A stretch of 64,000 nt of DNA, taken from positions 14,332,501 to 14,396,500 of the forward strand of contig NC_056539.1 of the NCBI RefSeq assembly GCF_910596095.1. Direction: 5' to 3'. The position numbers and the translations under genes are program-made. This stretch comes from Thunnus maccoyii (Eukaryota > Chordata > Actinopteri > Scombriformes > Scombridae). Below the pieces are notes generated by a model that was given only the letters and a program-made list of their open reading frames with translations, was not told the origin of the DNA and did not search any database. This document shows positions 25,383-38,700 of the stretch, piece by piece; the first letter of the stretch is position 1, and each line of letters begins with the position of its first letter.

Positions 25383-25515
25383 GATAAAGCAGAATATCCG
25401 TCCTCCAGCTCCAGACACTGCACTCAGCAGTCTGAACACCTGGAGGTCCGACTCTGAATACACCACGAAAAAGTTCTACTCTGAGGGAGTCGTTCACACT
25501 TCATGTTACAAATAG
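25383..25515 (+). pseudogene. Receptor cytoplasmic tail exon with box-1-like motif
   Basis: Forty-four codons open with RIKQNIRPPAPDTALSSL, a proline-rich segment placed just inside the membrane as in JAK-binding box 1. It continues with EYTTKKFYSEG and ends at TAG 25513-25515. The whole tail is under 50 residues, far shorter than gp130 or IL-12RB2 and shorter than the IL-12RB1 tail. No box 2 or YxxQ STAT3 motif is seen. Confidence 0.6.
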
Positions 25516-25520
25516 TCACA

Positions 25521-26420
25521 AATAAAAGATTGATGAAACACCATGCCAAACTAAAACATATTCAGAATTGCTGTATATCAACCCTCAGCAGCTTCAATCC
25601 AAAATATATTTACTTGAAATGACCCTCAAAAACCCAGGTCAGCTCTCCCTAGTGTGGGAATGTTGACACTGGTTTATGGCGATGGCATCAGTGCAGAACC
25701 AAGAATTGTGTTCTTTTCTTATTTCAGTGTGAACTATTGCAGTCATCACCACCCTTCCCCATCTTTTCCACCACATCGTCTGCTGTGCTGCGATGCAACT
25801 TTGTGAAATTAATGGACCAGAGACCATTCTCCTCCTGCCTGTGAGCATATACAGGACAGTAGTGTGTGCTCACTAGACTGTACTGACTTATAGGGCATGT
25901 GCTTAACATAAACTCCACAAGCTATTTACTGAAAGATTTTTTTTAGATTGTATTTCACAAAGAAAGTGAATTTGCAAAAACAAGGTGGCTAAAATAACAA
26001 ACATGAAATTCAGAAGCATTTCTCTATGGATGAAGACCATATTTAAGAAGCTTTTCGCTGAAGAATATCTGAAAGATTCTTAGTATCTCTCTTTCTACGT
26101 TCAATTTTGTAAATTGGAGGAAAAAAAAGGGAAGGTCAAATCTAAAAGACATTTTTACTGGAGAATTTGAAGGCCCCGAAAGAAGCTTCTTACTGTTAAA
26201 AACAACCAGAAGGGGGCAGAGACATCTCAGTTTTAAATTTTTACACTACAATCTCAATGCCTTAAGTCATGTACTCTCCTGTATGTTATCAATGTTTTAA
26301 TCGCATACTATCAAGCCTTAATTGGCAGCTGTACATGTGGAATGTAAATGTATTTTAATTCATTTAATTCTATTGTTTGCAAGTATGCAGAAAGTCAAAT
26401 AAAGCTGCAATACAGAGAGT
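25521..26420 (+). terminator. 3'UTR and polyadenylation signals of the receptor locus
   Basis: AATAAA occurs at 25521-25526, six bases after the stop, and again at 26398-26403 followed by GCTGCAATACAG and TG-rich sequence. The distal signal would give a 0.9 kb UTR. Retained signals suggest the locus may still be transcribed. Confidence 0.4.
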
Positions 26421-26887
26421 GTGCAATGTAAGATTATCTGCTTAACTCAAGGATGCTGAACTAATAGACTTGGGTGTAAATGTGCTGTTTGTCATGCAAA
26501 CAGAAGGAACTGCTAATAACGCAGCCATGAGTCCGCCCTGCCGTACACACGGCTGGAAGCAGCCAGAAATAGGCGGCCTGCTGGTGGGGAAACATCCTGA
26601 CTGCCTGGAGCAAAAAGCAGTGTAACCTGGAGTCAAGCTGATGTTAAGTCATGCTAATTCTACAGTCCCAGCAGGGCTTATAAAAAGCCCCCCTGCTTTT
26701 TCAGGACTGGAAGTTTTGTCTGCTTAATATGTACTACATATTTTTAAAACACCCTCCCATTGTGCTCAGATGGCTCCCAGTGACATGAAGATGTTGACTA
26801 ATATATTTGGACCTTATTTAGAGCTTGTTTGCTTTTTAGTCAGCTTCAATCTCTCATGTATGGCAGAGGAGAGTCCTTAGGGAGATG

Positions 26888-27484
26888 TTAAAAGATACAG
26901 TTTTTCAAGTCTGTCTTAAAACAACAGACAGGTGCACATATGAACATTGAAAGAGGTTTTCCTCGCTGTAATCATTCCTCCTGTTCATATTGGCAATTAA
27001 AAGATCCCCTTCAAATGTGCTTTCAATGTAAGCGATGGGGGCCAAAATCCACAGTCATTTTATGAAAAAAAGGATTTTGATGCTTATATGAGGCTTCAGC
27101 AGACTGAGTTAGTCATATCAAGTGGATATCTGCCATATTTAGTCTTTTTAGCATCAAATTCCATCTTTGTGTCTTGATGGACAGTGTTTCCCTGTTTAAA
27201 GGATCATAACAAAAGGACTCAAATTAAAAAATCAACTTAATTTGACAAATTTGAACAGCTGAAGCTTCATATTAACTTCAGATAAACTTTTAAATACATA
27301 TTTGCACAGAGGGAGGCTTGTGGATTTTTCCCCCGTCACTTACATTTTAAGTGCATTATGAAGGGATCTTCTAATGGTCAGTATGAACAGGAGGAATGAT
27401 TACAGCGACCTGTTTCGAAGTTCATTTGGGCACCTGACTTATTGTTTTAAGACAGACTTGAAAAATTGTGAACCCATTCTTTAA
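26888..27484. mobile_element. TTAA-flanked foldback MITE, copy 2 (piggyBac-like)
   Basis: Diverged copy of the element at 7839-8223, also bounded by TTAA on both sides and with inverted arms (TTTTTCAAGTCTGTCTTAAA on the left, TTTTAAGACAGACTTGAAAA on the right). Its centre is about 200 bases longer than in copy 1. It lies between the receptor locus and the plpp2 promoter. Confidence 0.75.
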
Positions 27485-28401
27485 GTTCTCCACAAAACTG
27501 AGCAGTTGAAGTCCTGTGGGGGCTTTTATGGAAAGTGCATGATGGGATAAGACCCTGTGGGGCTTTTTTGTAGGGCTCTCGTCTATGTGAGGATTTCAGA
27601 AACGGGAACAGCTGAGTCCTCAATTAAAGCCTTATTGTGGTGCTTTAAAAAGCTTTTTCCTTAATTTCAAGTTCTTCATTAACCCCACATCACTTCACTT
27701 ACAGTATTTTGTTTTAAGATATGACTTTTTTTTTTCCTTTAAAAATAGTCTCCAGGGGTATTTATGACCTGATGGTACAGTTTGTATCTGTTTCACCGCT
27801 CTCAGGAACCTCCTCCTGGTCTCAGTCCTCTTCACTCAACAAACCTAAAGAGTTAGCTTGCAAAGCAGGGAAAGAAAAAAAAGTCAAGCAAACCGCCGAG
27901 AGATTGTCTTTCTCTCTTTCCCTTCGCACGCCTGTGCGTAAACGCTGCGAGGCAGGCGATGATCAGATAGCCAGAAAGGAGCCAGACGACGAGGAAGTTT
28001 GGAGGAGGGACCAGTGTGGTGGCGTGGTGTGTACGGAGAAAAAGAGTTAACATTGGATTCTCCGGACCCCTCCAGCGCTGTGAAATCGGAGGATTTCTCC
28101 AGTTGAGATTTTTGTACCCAAAGCAGTAATGCGCGCAAAAGTGCGCAGGACTCTAGTGCTGCCGCGTATTTACTGGGAAACGAGTTTTTAACTGGCTGTC
28201 GTTTTAAGGAAGCTACACACACCTTTGCTGTCGATGTCAGCACAGGTAGTGAAGAGGATCCCGGAAGAACTCGTAGTGCAGGTTGTGTTTGCATAGCCTG
28301 TACTTTTATTCCATTGCAAGCGAGCGCCGATGGACTTGTTTACCTTGTTGTAAAAGTAGTTATTATCTATAAAAAAAAAAAAAAAGTATTGATTGAACTA
28401 A
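27485..28401 (+). promoter_or_regulatory. plpp2: plpp2 promoter and 5' untranslated region
   Basis: CpG frequency rises around 27890-28270 compared with surrounding AT-rich DNA, directly upstream of the first coding exon. A poly-A tract of about 15 bases precedes the start. No TATA box at a plausible distance was recognised. The transcription start cannot be fixed from sequence. Confidence 0.5.
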
Positions 28402-31400
28402 ATGAACGGAAAGAAGATGGAGGAGCTGAGGAAGAAGAAGCTGTACGTGGTGATGGACGTGCTGTGCGTTTTAGTGGGTATGTTTATGGTCACTATTACT
28501 AAACTGTACGTCAGCATAACCAGTCTTTATCTAGGAATAGCACCTAAAAGTTGTCAGCAAGTATTTGCGATTATATCTTTGTGGTGTCGGGAGTTTCTTG
28601 CTGATAACTTAAGAGAGTTTGTGTATTTTGCACCCATGACTGGAGTTTCTTTAGTAAGGGGAATTTTGTAGTATAAATTATAAGGGAACTTATGGTTTGT
28701 TATCTGCACGTTAAAATGTCATGAAAAGGCAAGACAAGAAGCTGTTTAATCCCAGGCTGTCTTTAAAAGGCAAATGAAGCAGCTGGCTTTCCATGCATGA
28801 GTCCAACACTAAATTGGAGCAGGCTGTCATCCAGTTTGTTTATGCAGACCCTAACTGGAGTATTGTTCAGGCTGAAATGTGACATTGAAGAAATATTATT
28901 CTCCTCAGAGGTGTGCTGCATGCTCCGACCTACTCACTAAAAAACTGTGCCGGACTTTACAGAGCCTCAGGAAGCTGAATGTTTGTTTATGGAAATATGA
29001 TATGAATGTGTGTGCCCCGCTTATTTCTCATTTTTGTCTGCCAGGAATCCTCCCAAGAATGTCCCACTTCCTACATTCGGTGCATTTCTCAAGATATACT
29101 TGCACTTGTGCTTTACAGGTCATTGTGGTGCACTTTGGAAGGAACACCGTGGCCTCTTAAAAAAAAATTCATCGCTCTAGCAGCCAAAGCACATAATTTC
29201 TTTCTTAATTGTTGTCTCCTGCCCCAAAGCAATGTGCCAATAATGAGCTTTTGTAAAGGGAGTCATATCAGTTACACATATTGTGGTTTATCTTTGTCAA
29301 CATCTGGTCTTCCTTTGACTTCTTTTGCCATTAATCTTTAATGAATGGAACTTAATAGTATATGATAATGATATCACAAAAATCCACAAATGTGAGTGCT
29401 CCATCACCTCCATCCTCTGATGAAGTTGTTTTCAGATACAGCCTCAGAGAAAATGTATAGTAGTAGTATGTGGAATGTACCACTGTGGTGGGACATTTGT
29501 TTTCTGTGTTAATGCCACAAGCCCTTGACACATGCATATTTTATAATGGCCTGGTGTTCAGGTGGCGTGTTCATCCGTTGTTGTTGTTTCTGCACTGGCG
29601 TTGGTGTTGAAGTTGGAGGGAGGACAGAGATGGGGGGGTGATGGCTCGGCCAGTTCAGATCTGCTCTGCTGTACGGTTTCAGTTCCCCCTGGTTTAGGGG
29701 TATTTTTTTTCCATTTGTGGGAGAATCCACAGACTGCTGGAATTGATAAGCTTCACCATTTCACTATCACAAGCCTGGGATACCATGTAATAACTACATG
29801 GTACAGCTTGTAATTATGCTGACCATTAGCCTATATGGAAACATAGTTGGGTTAGGAGTTTTGTCTGCATTTCTATTTGCATTTCTTACATCAAACCAAA
29901 AAATTCACATGTGATTTGGACATAGCCTCAGCTTTTCCACTCACTGCTCTTCCCCTGATCCCATTTTTATTGCATTAATTCCATTTTATTTTTGCTACAT
30001 AAACCTCTGACTCCATATATTAATCTCCTGTTCTCCATTTTTACAGCACACATCAGCTGTATTTTGATAAACAATTCAAAGGCTGAACAAAAGTAGCAGA
30101 TACAATCAAAGAGTGATTGCTTTGGCGAGCTTTCTGTCATTCACGCCCTGCCCTGCCCAGGTCAAACTAACAACTGTTGGTGCAATATGAATAGATGTGC
30201 CTTCTCACAATATTTTCTTACAACATGAATAAAGAAGATAAAGAAATCTGATGCTAAATGGCTGCCTGGAGCAAAGAAGTGGTTTACTAATTCTGTATAC
30301 ACAAAGTTTGTTGTGTTTTCTGTCTTGTTTATAGCTAAGAAACCTGAGAAACACTCTTCAAATATGTGTATGAGACTTGAATTTGTTGTTCACTGCAAGT
30401 TTTTAACTTCTCTATCTCCCTCCCTCTTTCTTCTCCTTTCTTTCTTTGGTGTATCCCTCCCTTCCGCTCGCCTCCTCTGCCTGTGTAAGTCTACACTCAG
30501 CACAAATAGACGGTGGGTGTTGGCTCAGAGTACAGAGAGGAAAGGCCAGGGTTAACCTCTCACTGCCTGCAGCTCACATTTGTAGGTGCAATAGGTGTAC
30601 AGTAGGTTGTGTGGGGAGTCAGAGGAGCACAGCTCACATTGCCGCATGAATCAGGTGCTGCTGAAGGTGATATGAATGGCAATGAGCTGTGAGTCATGAG
30701 TAATGTGCTTGATACTCTAAGTAGTGTGTGACTCAATGGCCTTGAGGCAAGGCATTGGTGTACATGCATGTTTTTCCTGTGTGTACGCTCTTTATTGTGC
30801 TGTAAAGTACATTTTGCCAAACCAGTTCTGTTAAAAAGTAATTTATGTCTTTGATTACAGGCATGCACGCACACAAATGTCTACTGTAAGCAGAGGGATC
30901 AGTTAGAAGTTTAATTGTCACATCACGTGATTTTTTTTTTGTAGTGACACAGCTGGGCTAAAAAAATGACACTGGGTTATAATATTTCATCAATTTGTGT
31001 ATTGTACCCCTGTTAACTTCATTTCTTAACAAGAGATTCCTGCACTTCTTAATTTGTAGTATATGATGTCCTTTAGTAGTCATAGTTTTGGGTGTTTTAG
31101 TGTTTTCCACCAACTCACACATAAAGAATTAGGCAACAGAGTTTCTGATTCTCCACCAGCAGTTAATTATTAAATTCTTCCCAAGCCCAATGGCAGTAAA
31201 ACAAGCAAATAGCTGCTGCATATTTCCTCACATTATTTTCATCTTATTAGACTTTCGTAATATCTAAATATCCCTCCATGTTCTGTTCTTTGACCTTGTG
31301 GGATGTTGGTTAGAGTTTGTTGGTGAAGCCGCGCTGAAGCATCTCCGGGGAGCCGGGCCTCTTGTGTGGTTGTGTTGGGAAGACTGATTGTCCTTAGTTC

Positions 31401-32671
31401 TCAGAGAGAGGCAGTGAAGATGTTTGATGGGAATGGTTTTCCTCAGGAGAGCTCTGTCATGGAAACTGAAGCCCTGTTAACAAACACACATGTCCCTCTG
31501 AGACATATGATCCTATTTTTTTTAATCTTTATTGTATTTTCTTTTTAATTATTTTAGGAATTTTTGGTAGAAATGTGAAGTCTTTGATCAGAAATACTCT
31601 AAAGTAGATAAAGATCTTTTGTCTTTTGCAGGATCAACATTAACTTTGAGACATAAAACCACATTTCTGAAAGTTTGGATTAAAAAAAACAAACAAATTG
31701 TGTACTGGAAGAAAAATTTGAATTGTTGGGGAGCTGTTAGGTACAATTGTGAAATCAGGAAGAGTACCTTTTGATATAATTATCAAAAGACAGATGATTA
31801 GAATGCTGGGGAAATCACTTCCAACGTGTTAATACATCTCTATAAAGTAAGAAAGAAGAAAGAAGCCTGAGTGGGTGAGGAGGAGCAAGTAGCATTTTAC
31901 ACTTTTTGACAGACAACAGAATTATGAGAAATATGGTGCTTATTTGAACCCTATCACTAACAATATTACTGGTGTGATACCGCAGATAATAATAGTCTAA
32001 TTTGCATATAGTAATCATACTGAGGAATCACTATATATTTAGTAATAATATGCAGATGTTTGAAGATGTAACACACAGCAACACACTTCTTGAACTTTTA
32101 GAGAAGCTCAGCGCCAGTCATGATAGTTGTAGACATCAGGCTGACTTTAACTCCACCCGCAGACCTTAATGGTTTAGGTTTAAAAACCTGTGTGGCCTCT
32201 TTCTTTGATCCCCTCCAAACCCAGACTCTTTGATTGCCAACCCAGATTTAGCTGCCCTCCCACCACTTTACTCATACGACCTTGCCTGCCACCCTGTCTC
32301 CTTCTGCGCTGCTTGGAGCTAAGCATGCGTAAATGATGGACGGAGCGAAGCAGTGGGATTAAAAATAAAGAATGGGCAGCAGCAGCAGGATTTGGTGTGA
32401 CTGGTGAAGTTGGGCGTTCCTCATATGAATTAGAATTCCAGAGGCTAACGCCGGCAGAGGTTGTAGGCTCAGCACATACCTTCCACATTAGTCAGTCCAG
32501 CTTGGAGTGAGACAGTCAGAATGAGGGAGCGTTAAGTTGTTTTGTCACTACAAGCCGTCTTTTAAAGATCTGTAACGTCACCTACAGTATGTTGATACAT
32601 CATACAGCTTTGCCTCTGTAGTTTTCTTGCTGTCGTTCCAACAAAGCATGTTTGAATTGGAGCGAGGAAAC

Positions 32672-32707
<36 letters not shown>

Positions 32708-35700
32708 GAAAAAAAGTGGAAACACTGACTAAAAGAAGAAAATGCCTGCCTCTGTGCTCGTCCACAGTGGGAGGGGATGAGTGTTAGAGGCATAGTCAGA
32801 GACGGAGTGACTGACTAGAGAGAGGAAAAATAAAGAAGCGGGGAACTGTATTAATGCAAGAGGAAACTAGAGCTATCAACAGAAGGAAGAGATGGATAGG
32901 AAAGAGGGGGGAGAGATACGAAAAGAAGGAACCTGGGTGACCTTCAAGCTGGAGAGCGAGAGAGGAAGAAATTAGATGCAGGAGAGATCTAGCAAATGTT
33001 CCAGCTGTGACCCTGAAGGAAAGTTGTAGACCAAGCAGGGCAGCCCAGGGGCATGAGAACACCCCTCTCTCACACACCCACACACACACAGACTTTACAC
33101 GCCTTGAAAATATGCATAATGAAAACCCAGACTGTATGTTTTTCAAATTGACGTGGTTTTGCAGGTGCAGCAGGTTATGTTAGAGAAACCAGGGCAAGTA
33201 GGTGTTAGGTTCTCTCGAACCTGTGGAGGAACTCTGCCGTCCAGATGATGGCGGCAGTTTGAGCCAAGGCGTCAACCTTTCTGTTGTGGAAAAAATGGAG
33301 CAGGAGAAGGACAAAGGCAGAAAAACCGAAATGAAAAAAAAAAAAAAAAACAGGGCAGAGAGAGGATACAACAAGCCTAGAATCTCAGCTCCAGAGTGCG
33401 ATTGTGGTCCAAATGGTCCTGTGTAATTGCACATCTGCCAGCTAAATAAAGCACCATCCCATTGAGGCCTCTATATTTACAACAGAAGAAGAAGTGTGTG
33501 GGAGGACGCTGCGATCAAGAGAATGACAGACAGCAAGATGGAGTCGCAGAGAGAGAAGAATGAATGACTTTGAGTAAGAGACAAAAAAAAAAAAAAACAG
33601 AATGGAAGATGTGAATCAGCAGTGGTTGAAGGGATGTAGGAAAGAGTGCAAATCTCTTCCCGTACTGACTGCTTTATTTGTCAGCGGGGCATCAATGAAT
33701 ACTAACTTTTTCCCGGATGTTCCTCTTGACTGCCGCTGACTGTGTTATACTTTTCAGACCCTCTTGACACGCAGTCATTGTCAATTACTCAGCTCTCTGT
33801 TGCACTAATACCCATTTCAGCAGGGGGAGACACCAAGGTGCCACTGCGCATGAATGCTAATTTGCGGCCAGGTAAATGAGAAGCCTTAAACTTCCCAGAA
33901 TGGAACCAAAGCCTCTAAAATGGGCCTTCCTTAATCTGAGACAGGAAAGCTGGAGCTCTGCATCCTGCAACTTCAAACAGACTCCCATTAGAGGCTCAGA
34001 CAGGAGATTTCTGAGTGGCAGATTAACTTCCTGGCAACATTCCAGACTGTCAGCATTTCTCTCCCTCCGTCTATCAAGGCAGGTGTCTAGTAAGATGGTT
34101 CTCCTGTATCCTAAATAAGTAAATCCACCTCCTCTATACCTTCCCGTGGTCCTTTGAATGTTCTCGATAGAAAAATCTGCTGTAGATGTCTGAGTTTAGC
34201 TCAAGTCAGTCAGTCTTTAAGTGGATGTAGCTTTGGAGTGGTGTTAGTTTTGGTTGTGGGGTTGTCTCGTGGTATCCCAGGGACCTATTTTGTCTGGCGA
34301 TGCGTCTATTTTTGCCTGTGAGCAATGTATGTGTATCTGCTTTTCAACAGAGTGGCTGCTTTGTTTCTTGCAGATGTTATCCACAGGGGCTCTGCTCATG
34401 AGATACACACCTCAGAATGTACCATTTGGTCTTCCCATGACGCCAGACCAGACCCTTTACATCATTTTATTTGAGAGCTTTTATATTAATCCAAACTTGT
34501 AATTTGTGACTAACAAGTTGAAGTCAGGTGTGAGCTGAATCAGTGCTTCATTATGAATACAGAAATAAAAATTCATATTTTTTTTTTTACAAGCCAGGAA
34601 AGGGTTGGGTGAGGCCCTGACTTCACTCCATCCATGAACTGTTGGCACATTGCAAAGCTCCCGGGGCCTAAAAATCCATGTTTGGCTCAGAGGATTTAGT
34701 AAGCACAAAGAAACTCATAAAAACATAGCTAAACAGATAAATGCACACAATACTTGATCATGGACATGCAAAAGTGATTTAGCCTTTTGTGTGCTTCTTA
34801 GGCGGAAGAAGGTAGTATATTTCATTAACTGCTGGTACTTCTCTTTGAAGCTTTTCACTTTAATTTTTCTCCCGCTCCACTGTGATTAATGGCCCAACTC
34901 TGGCAACTGTTAAAATCTTCATAAAACAGTTTGAAGTTACAGTACCATGTGACTTCAATATAGAAATAATTATGTCCTTCTGCTGTTTTAAAAGTGACAT
35001 TTACCATGCTATATTAAGTAAATAAACATTCTCCTGACTTTGTCCAGTCCCATCTCACACAAACATTTAAAATCTGCCGTTTTATATAGTTGTAATGTGT
35101 GTCAAACAAGCCTTTATTTTGGATTTGTTTGCAGGTCCAATTTGTCTTTAATGCTGTGCTAAATGCAAACATTCCACATTGCATAAAAGAGTTGGTATTG
35201 GCTGATGTTTTATGTTGAGTGGAAACAGATTTCATGTCACCATGTTCCCCCAACATCTATCTCAGCAAACCATGAATTCTGCCACCCCCCCCCAACCCAC
35301 AAAGAAAGTTTGATTTCATGTCTGGCAATGCAAATACTCTGATAATATTATGTTTTCAAACAATATTTAAGGTATTTGACAGGCTGTGTAAATTTCAATC
35401 CAGTCCATGTCATACGTCAGGAATCTGGACATGGCTGAAATAATATTTTGATAAGATTGTGGTCGTTGAATGAACCTGTGCTGTGAATTCTGAATTTCAT
35501 AGCTTTCTCTTTTTGTTTTTTGTTTCTTTTTACTGAGATTAAATATTTTTTTAAAACAAGCAGTGGCATGGAGATAATTAATGTATAACTCCTGTAATGG
35601 AACTCGATCCAGTCCAACCGTATGTCAGTGATGAGGAGGAGGAAAGGCAAACTAGCAGCAGTTGTTTCTTGACATGCTGCTCTGTTTCTTGCCAGCTGGA

Positions 35701-38700
35701 AGCAGGATGCAGGATACAGATGCAGACACTGCCATCCAAAAGCCACATCAGTAAATCCATATCAGTGTGCTCCCCTGAGACACTTGAGACAGGATGTTAG
35801 TTAAATACAAGGGACTCTATATTGTGTTGTGGTTGTCATAAACAGGATTTTGGTGGCACTAAGAGGAAAATATGTGGAATAAGACTTTACCACGTCCTGA
35901 CATAGATGGTAGATGTGTAAACTGGGATTCAATAGATGTCTGGTCGTTGGTGGCTAGTGGGAAGCTGCCACGCAGGAACAGGTGTCATCCAGCTGCTGCT
36001 GCTCACAAAGAGATGGTGGTGTAGACAAAGGGGTAGAAAGGTGGAATAGATGCATTGGACAGGTGTTGCCCACACGCATGGAAATTTGTTCTGTGTTATT
36101 TATTTATAGTTGCAACATGAGTTGGTTAAAGCAATAGTAGTTTGACATTTTGGACAATACGCTTATTCACTAGCTAGCTTAGCTTAGCATAAAGACTGGA
36201 AACAGGGAAACAGTTGGCCTGGCAGATGTAAATGTACTGATGAAAGAAACAAGATATGGCATGTTAGTGAGCTTTAGTGGTGCTGGTAGGCAGATTTGGT
36301 ACCTTTGGACAGAATTAGGCTAGCTGTTTCTGGTCTTTATGCTAAGCTAAGCTAACCAGCTGCCAGAGCCTCCTATTTAACAAACAAACCTGAGAGTGGT
36401 ATCAATCTTCTCATCTAAAAAAAAATATAAACATAAAGTGAATAGGTGTGCTTCCCAAAATGTCAAACTATTCCTCTGAAGCTACAAATGGGAGCTTTGC
36501 ATGTTGGTAGTTTCAAACAGCAGCAAAAGGTAACAATTAAAATATTATATCCAGCTAGTGATCACATTGCTTAAGGCACAAGAGAGTCAAAAGTTGTAAT
36601 GCTGGAGAGTAATCTCTCTCTGAACAAAGTGTTCCTTTATTGATGCACAAGATTTACAAGACATATTATATTTCACTTGCATTTGCAGAATTATCGAAAC
36701 CTGCCTGCAGCGCCTTTTGGCTGATAAGACCGGTGTATTTTTACTAAAACATTTTGTGTTGAAATATTGTAACTGGGAGTGGTGATTACTCCCTATTCTA
36801 AAGAACTTTTTGTGTAAGGAGGTTGCACTGTCATCTGGTATCTCTATTTTTTCTTTTTCCTTCGTTGTTTGTCTAGTCTAAACCCAGCTACTCCAAGGTT
36901 GGGTTAACAGGAGTCGATATGCAATGATGTGTTTATCCTATAGAGGACTATTGTTTATTCTCCTCTCAACACAAAACTTCTCTTTTGTTTCAGCCCTTCC
37001 TCACTGAGCCAACAAGACTCTTTGTCTTCATAGCATCTGTGAGGAACATGTGGCAGTTGGCATGCCTCTAAACAATGTCATCACTTATCTCTTGTCACCT
37101 TGGAAACAAGCTTTGTCCGAAAACATTAAGGCTAAGACACTGAGGGTTTGTCAGGGGTATTTCTTGACTTAATTTAATTTTAATTCAAAATGAAAGAGTT
37201 ATCTGCCAACAAACAAAGTTTTTAGCATTCAAAATGTGAATAATTAAAATGTTATATAACTCCCTTCACAACCTTGCCCAAATGTATCACAGCACTATCA
37301 CATCACTATCACATACTATTACTCAGTATGCATACATTTACAATAAGCTGTTGCTCCATATCCATCATGAGAGGTTTCTGGGTGGAGTGTTCACCTCAGC
37401 TGAATCCTGATCCACCATCTACTTGTATATTTTCCTTTAGTCTCAGTCTTATGGACTTTTGGTCTCTCATCAGTCTCCCCTGCAAGTCCTCCTGGAATTA
37501 TGTCAGCTAGTGGCTTTTTTTTTGGAAAGAATAGGAGGGGTGCGCTGCTCATTTACACAGAAATATAATACTATTGGTGAGTGCACTTTTCAAGAGTGAG
37601 CAGTGCTTTTTCACGACTGTTTTTCTTGCATTTAGTATGCGGCCGTATGGCATTTCCATAGTGGCCCCAAGACTGTCTGTCCAGTAGTGGTGGATATCAG
37701 GGTGGAGAGTGCATTCCTCACTAGGGCTGTAACTACGGATTGTTTTCTTGTATCAGTTAATTGTTTACAACATGTATCAAATGTCAGAAGTAATGACACA
37801 TACCCATCATAAGCTACTCCCTGTGACACAAACCACAAGTATTCAGTTTACAATATGGAAAAGTGCAAGTAAGTCTTGACTAAAATGATAAATTAGCAAT
37901 TTCTATCTATCAAATAAGGTCTTTCCAACATACTGTATTTGCTTAAAGTCTTACTCCATCCAAAATATCAAGAATACAAAACACTCACCAATGTGAGCTT
38001 AAAAAAAGGTAGTAAAAAGTTATGGTCAATTACAATGGATTCCAATGGTGAGAAGTTTTCACTGTAGTGGAAAAACAAACTACCTTTTTTTGCCAGAATA
38101 TGTCATAAATATTACTTCAGTTTCCTTCATTCCTGGCAGTGCGGGTGGAGAAAAAGCAAGAGCCAAATGTTATTCATTAGCCTGTTTATCAGTACAACCT
38201 TGTGATGAACACACATCCTAACATTCCAAGTTTTAAGTTTGGTGCACAGATTTCTTCATCTACAAAGTGCAGTGAAGTGAGTCTGTATGTACATGAGAGG
38301 GATAGAAGGAAGAGGGTGGGTGAATATTTCTGGGATGGATGTTTCCGAACATCTCAAGGACATCATTCGTGCACTCAGGAGCCTTGAGCAGCTATATTTG
38401 GTCTCATTTTTGCACACAGCCACATCATTCAAAAGACATGCAGTTGTGTGTGTGTGCGCAGTAATTTATGTACAGTCTTTTACATGTTTGTACACTCTTA
38501 TGTCTGTACGTGTGATGTGTGATTTCTCGTACTGAACTCGCCTGCCTATGTATATAAAAACTATTTTCCACTGTTTATTTTTGTAATTCCTTGCTGTGCA
38601 TTTCTACCCTGACATTCAACCAAATGTTTTTTTTCTCTCCTTGTGGGTTGTTTCATCATTGTGACTTTAGAACTCGAGGTCCTCGGGGCAAGAGAAAACA

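Larger units (their letters stand above)
18138..25515 (+). pseudogene. Type I cytokine receptor locus (gp130/IL-12 receptor class), probably inactivated
   Basis: Cell-surface receptor architecture is still readable: signal-like exon 18138-18201, D1 at 18456-18576 and from 18912, D3 at 20837-20922 and 21493-21732, second half of D4 at 22718-22821, D5 at 23213-23348 and 23676-23806, membrane segment 23933-24021, tail 25383-25515. Many junction phases agree. Lesions are a frameshift in D1 with TGA at 18961, an in-frame TAG at 21730 with no donor before it, a frameshift in D5 near 23305-23316, and no identifiable WSXWS-bearing D2 or first half of D4. The D3 core tryptophan position reads Cys (TLLCK). 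Flanking mier2 and plpp2 are flawless, so decay is likelier than sequence error. Class is supported by the fibronectin array and the box-1-like PPAPDTA; the precise ortholog (IL-12RB1, IL-12RB2 or IL-27RA-like) is unresolved. A shortened or soluble functional product cannot be excluded. Confidence 0.62.

Noticed and set aside
29006..29341. A 111-codon frame in the first plpp2 intron
   Set aside because: No splice support, no family similarity and composition typical of intron DNA.
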